Below, piece by piece: positions 57,793 through 60,694 of a stretch of 60,694 bases of DNA. Under the pieces are notes generated by a model. That model saw nothing but the letters and a program-made list of their open reading frames with translations. It ran no database searches and was not told the DNA's origin. The position numbers and the translations under genes were made by a program. Position 1 is the first letter of the stretch; every line of letters starts with the position of its first letter. Origin of the DNA: Herbaspirillum autotrophicum (GTDB lineage: Bacteria; Pseudomonadota; Gammaproteobacteria; Burkholderiales; Burkholderiaceae_D); the NCBI RefSeq assembly GCF_001189915.1, contig NZ_LFLS01000038.1, positions 1-60,694 on the forward strand, given 5' to 3'.

Positions 57793-58532
57793 CCTCGGTA
57801 CTGGTCGCCGCATCTGCCTATGGCGCCGACCTGGTGCGCCGGCTTGGTCATGCGCATCTGGTGCCCATCGTTGCTGCTGCCGGTGCTGCGGGACTGGAAA
57901 TCCGCAGCGAGTTGTTTGTCGGCGAGCAGGATCTGGATGCCTTGCGTGAATTGCTCAAAAAGCACGGTCTGTTTTCGGTTTATTCGGCGCCCATCGAGTT
58001 GTTCGGTGCCGATGGCAAACTGGCCGGTGCGGCGCTGGAGCAAGCGCTGGCACAGGCGCATCAGTTGCAGTCACGCTATCTGAAAGTATCGCTCGGGCAT
58101 TTTTCACCGCGCAGCGAGGTGCCGGCCCTGGCCAGATTCGTGGCGCAGGCACCGCTGCCGTTGTTGCTGGAAAATGACCAGACCGCGCACGGCGGCAATC
58201 TGGAATCGATTGCCGCTTTTCTGGCGCTGTGCCACAGCAATGGTTTTGCCATGGGCATGACCTTTGACATGGGTAACTGGCGCTGGAGCGGAGTTGATCC
58301 GGAGACGGCGGCCAGACTGCTGGCGGCGCGTGTTGAATACGTGCATTGCAAGGGCGTGTTCAATGACAACGGCAAACTCAAGGCGGTACCGCTGGCAGCG
58401 GATGACCCCTCATGGCAGCATTTGTTTTCTTATTTTCCGCACGGGGTTCAGCGCGCGATCGAGTTTCCCCTGATCGGCGACGATCTGGAGCAGGTGACGC
58501 GACACCATGTAGCAATGCTGGCGTCGGTCTGA
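57789..58532 (+). CDS. kguE: sugar phosphate isomerase/epimerase family protein, KguE-like
   Basis: A 247-residue xylose-isomerase-like TIM barrel with the metal-binding set of the family: Glu in LPLLLENDQT, Asp in MGMTFDMGNW, His in EYVHCKGV and Glu in RAIEFPLIG. Its place directly before a PfkB kinase and a 2-ketoacid reductase, under a PtxS-like regulator, is that of kguE in the Pseudomonas 2-ketogluconate operon. The exact reaction of KguE is not established. It starts inside the ATPase stop (ATGA). Confidence 0.78.
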   Translation: MTSVLVAASAYGADLVRRLGHAHLVPIVAAAGAAGLEIRSELFVGEQDLDALRELLKKHGLFSVYSAPIELFGADGKLAGAALEQALAQAHQLQSRYLKVSLGHFSPRSEVPALARFVAQAPLPLLLENDQTAHGGNLESIAAFLALCHSNGFAMGMTFDMGNWRWSGVDPETAARLLAARVEYVHCKGVFNDNGKLKAVPLAADDPSWQHLFSYFPHGVQRAIEFPLIGDDLEQVTRHHVAMLASV

Positions 58533-58554
58533 ATTTCTTCTATACATTAAGCAT

Positions 58555-59499
58555 ATGACGCAATCGGGATTGGATGTCGTAACCTACGGCGAAGCACTGG
58601 CGCTGTTTGTCGCGGATGAGGTCGGCGATTTTGCCGATGTTGAAAAATATACGCGGCGACTGGCCGGGGCCGAGACCAACGTTGCCATCGGGTTGGCGCG
58701 TCTGGGGTTGAAAGTGGGCTGGGTCAGCCGGGTCGGCAACGATTCTTTTGGCCGCTTCATCCGCAAACGGGTAGCGCAGGAAGGCGTCGATGTCAGTTGC
58801 GTCACCACCGATGCCGAGTTCCGGACGGCGATCCAGCTCAAGGCCAAGGCGGTGGACGGCGCCGATCCGGCGATTGAGTATTATCGCAAGGGTTCCGCCG
58901 CCAGCCAGTTGTCGCAGGTCGATTTCAATCAGGCGTATTTCGGTGCGGCGCGCCATTTGCATGCCACCGGCATCGCTGCGGCCCTGTCGCCGGGCAACAT
59001 GGCCTTCGCCCATCAGGCTCTGGATTTCATGCGGGCCGGCGGCAAGACCATTTCTTTCGATCCCAATCTCCGACCGATGTTGTGGCCATCGCAGGAAGTC
59101 ATGGCGCAGCAATTGAATCAACTGGCTTTCAAGGCCGACTGGGTCTTGCCGGGCCTGAGTGAAGGAAAGATTCTGACCGGTTACACTGAGCCGCGTGATA
59201 TCGCCGCTTTTTATCTGGAGCAGGGTGTATCTGCCGTCATCATCAAGCTCGGTGCGGATGGCGCTTACTTCCGCACGGCGGATGATGAAGGTATTGTCGG
59301 CGGCGTGCCCGTGGCGGAAGTGGTCGATACGGTCGGCGCCGGTGACGGTTTTGCAGTCGGCGTGATCAGCGGTGTGCTGGAAGGGTTGCCCCTGCCGCAG
59401 GCGGTGGCGCGCGGCAACCGGATCGGCGCGTTTGCGATTCAGGTGGTGGGGGATATGGAAGGCTTGCCAACCCGTGCCCAGCTGGATGCCGCGGTTTGA
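58555..59499 (+). CDS. kguK: PfkB-family sugar kinase, 2-ketogluconate/KDG kinase-like
   Basis: A 314-residue ribokinase-fold kinase. It opens VVTYGEALALFVADEVGDF, has the sugar-binding RLAGAETNVAIGLARLGLKV and the PfkB signature VDTVGAGDGFAVG with catalytic Asp264. The family covers 2-keto-3-deoxygluconate kinase and KguK, which makes 2-keto-6-phosphogluconate; the operon favours KguK. It follows the TIM-barrel gene by 22 bases. Confidence 0.82.
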   Translation: MTQSGLDVVTYGEALALFVADEVGDFADVEKYTRRLAGAETNVAIGLARLGLKVGWVSRVGNDSFGRFIRKRVAQEGVDVSCVTTDAEFRTAIQLKAKAVDGADPAIEYYRKGSAASQLSQVDFNQAYFGAARHLHATGIAAALSPGNMAFAHQALDFMRAGGKTISFDPNLRPMLWPSQEVMAQQLNQLAFKADWVLPGLSEGKILTGYTEPRDIAAFYLEQGVSAVIIKLGADGAYFRTADDEGIVGGVPVAEVVDTVGAGDGFAVGVISGVLEGLPLPQAVARGNRIGAFAIQVVGDMEGLPTRAQLDAAV

Positions 59500-59540
59500 A
59501 TCGAGATTGATGTAATCGGAATGAATTGCGGAGTGAATTG

Positions 59541-60500
59541 ATGAAACAGCATGTCGTGGTCTACAAGAATTTGCCGGATGCATTGCTGGCGCGTTTGCGG
59601 CACGAATTCGATGTGACGTATTTTGAGGCCATTACGGATGCCAATCGCGCGCAATTTCTGCACGCGCTGACCGGTGCCCATGGTTTGCTGGGCGCCAGTC
59701 TGCCGATCAGCAATGCGATGCTCGACAGCGCCCCCGAACTGAAAATCGCCTCGACCATTTCGGTCGGCATCGACAATTTCGACCTCGATTATTTTCGTCA
59801 GCGCGGCATCATGCTGGCGCATACGCCCGGGGTACTCAATGAAGCTACGGCAGATGCCATTTTTTCACTGATCCTGACCAGTGCGCGGCGTATCGTCGAA
59901 CTGGCCGAATACGTGAAGGCCGGCAAATGGACTCGCAGCATTGAGGAATCCATGTATGGCATCAATGTGCATGGCAAGACCATCGGCATGCTGGGTATGG
60001 GGCGCATTGGCAGCGCGGTGGCGCGGCGCGCTCATCATGGCTTCGGCATGCGGGTGATTTATCACAATACCCGTCCCAATCCCGAGGCCGAGCGCGAACT
60101 GAACGCTGCCTTCGTCAGTCGCGATGACTTGCTGGCGCAAGCCGACTTTGTCTGCCTGATGTTGCCGCTGACGGCGCAGACCGAACGGCTGATCGGCGCC
60201 CGTGAATTTGCCTTGATGAAGCCGAGTGCGATTTTCATCAACGGCTCGCGCGGCCGCATTGTCGATGAGGCGGCGCTGATTCAGGCGTTGCAAAACAAGA
60301 CCATCTATGGCGCCGGCCTGGATGTATTTGAAAAAGAACCGCTGCCGGTCGATTCACCGTTATTGCAACTGAGCAATGTCGTCGCCTTGCCGCATATCGG
60401 TTCCGCCACGCATGAAACGCGGCTGGCGATGGCGACCCTGGCGGTGGATAATCTGGTGGCCGGATTGCGGGGCGAGACACCACGTCACCTGGCGAACTGA
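59541..60500 (+). CDS. kguD: D-2-hydroxyacid dehydrogenase, 2-ketogluconate reductase type
   Basis: A 319-residue NAD(P)-dependent dehydrogenase of the GhrB/2-ketogluconate reductase group. The nucleotide fold motif is TIGMLGMGRIGSAVARR (about 145-161); the catalytic set shows as Arg in NGSRGRIVDE, Glu in DVFEKEPLP and His in ALPHIGSAT. In the kgu pathway the enzyme reduces 2-keto-6-phosphogluconate to 6-phosphogluconate, feeding the Entner-Doudoroff or pentose phosphate route; GhrB-like reduction of free 2-ketogluconate is the alternative. GGAG lies 8 bases before ATG 59541. Confidence 0.83.
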   Translation: MKQHVVVYKNLPDALLARLRHEFDVTYFEAITDANRAQFLHALTGAHGLLGASLPISNAMLDSAPELKIASTISVGIDNFDLDYFRQRGIMLAHTPGVLNEATADAIFSLILTSARRIVELAEYVKAGKWTRSIEESMYGINVHGKTIGMLGMGRIGSAVARRAHHGFGMRVIYHNTRPNPEAERELNAAFVSRDDLLAQADFVCLMLPLTAQTERLIGAREFALMKPSAIFINGSRGRIVDEAALIQALQNKTIYGAGLDVFEKEPLPVDSPLLQLSNVVALPHIGSATHETRLAMATLAVDNLVAGLRGETPRHLAN

Positions 60501-60694
60501 AATGTCCCGTTCTTCGCATCCAACTTCCTGAAAAATTCTTTGAAAAAGCAGCAATAAGACTTCCGTTACAGCGAACGGATGGTGTATGCTTTCGCCATAA
60601 AAAGAACGATCGTGCTAAATATCTGCGTGAGACAGCTTTTGCTTTTATAATCCCGTTTCAGTTTACGTTTACGTCAATTCGATTTTTCCAAGGA
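60501..60694 (+). promoter_or_regulatory. promoter region of a gene beyond the window, with LiuR-like palindrome
   Basis: TATAAT at 60646-60651 is a good -10. Just after it, TTTACGTTTACGTCAA (60662-60677) is an inverted repeat of the TTGACGT type resembling sites of MerR-family LiuR regulators, which control branched-chain amino acid and acyl-CoA breakdown. The window ends with AAGGA, likely the ribosome site of the next gene. Confidence 0.4.

Overview
The window is chromosomal DNA of a Betaproteobacterium, most likely an Oxalobacteraceae relative (Herbaspirillum/Collimonas/Janthinobacterium-like). This is inferred from GC-rich dense coding, the fdsGBACD-type formate dehydrogenase with an FdsR-like regulator, TRAP and CaiB catabolic operons, and a Neisseria GNA1162-type lipoprotein trio. 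No rRNA is present, so genus is not fixed.

Layout. (1) 143-2634, minus: four lipoprotein genes, including a CsgG / DUF4810 / DUF799 trio. (2) 2909-20312, minus: a 19-gene, almost fully overlapping aryl polyene (xanthomonadin/flexirubin-like) pigment operon. It encodes an ammonia-lyase for the starter, an AMP-ligase fused to a dehydratase, two ACPs, two ketosynthases plus a chain-length factor, a ketoreductase, a second dehydratase, three acyl/glycosyl transferases, a thioesterase, LolA-like and MMPL export proteins, a halogenase-like flavoprotein and a phosphopantetheinyl transferase. A promoter with three 11-bp-phased repeats precedes it. (3) 20839-21807: an orphan SsuA-like binding protein. 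(4) 22009-29311, plus: a LysR regulator, a structured leader, then an SMP-30 lactonase, a TRAP transporter, an HMG-CoA-lyase-like enzyme and a CaiB CoA-transferase, forming one catabolic pathway of unknown substrate. (5) 29652-31007: a degenerate, frameshifted OmpR-type regulator overlapping a diguanylate cyclase.

(6) 31033-33843 is an AT-rich insertion between an IS3-family relic and an IS21-like terminal-repeat relic, next to the 3' end of a tRNA-Leu(CAA). It holds two tightly linked genes, a DGQHR/ParB-like protein (IDGMQR motif) and a protein with a C-terminal HEPN signature (R-x4-H), followed by their own terminator. This is the best candidate here for an undescribed system, probably defence or toxin-antitoxin.

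(7) 34067-36622: a KimA-like APC permease, a surface-adhesin-E-like secreted protein and a doubtful micro-ORF. (8) 36808-40060: TRAP binding protein, tartrate/D-malate dehydrogenase and a divergent LysR. (9) 40073-49480: FdsR-like regulator, an OFA-family oxalate/formate transporter and the NAD-dependent molybdenum formate dehydrogenase operon fdsG-B-A-C-D. (10) 49887-52344: a DHDPS-family lyase, a YfcF-type GST and a frameshifted YdcF/DUF218 gene. (11) 52663-60500: a PtxS-like LacI regulator with two matching palindromic operators, duplicated binding proteins and an ABC transporter of the polar amino acid type, then kguE/kguK/kguD-like genes. Together these look like a 2-ketogluconate utilisation operon whose usual MFS transporter is replaced by an ABC importer. 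The last ~190 bases hold a promoter for a gene outside the window, with a palindrome resembling LiuR-type MerR operators.
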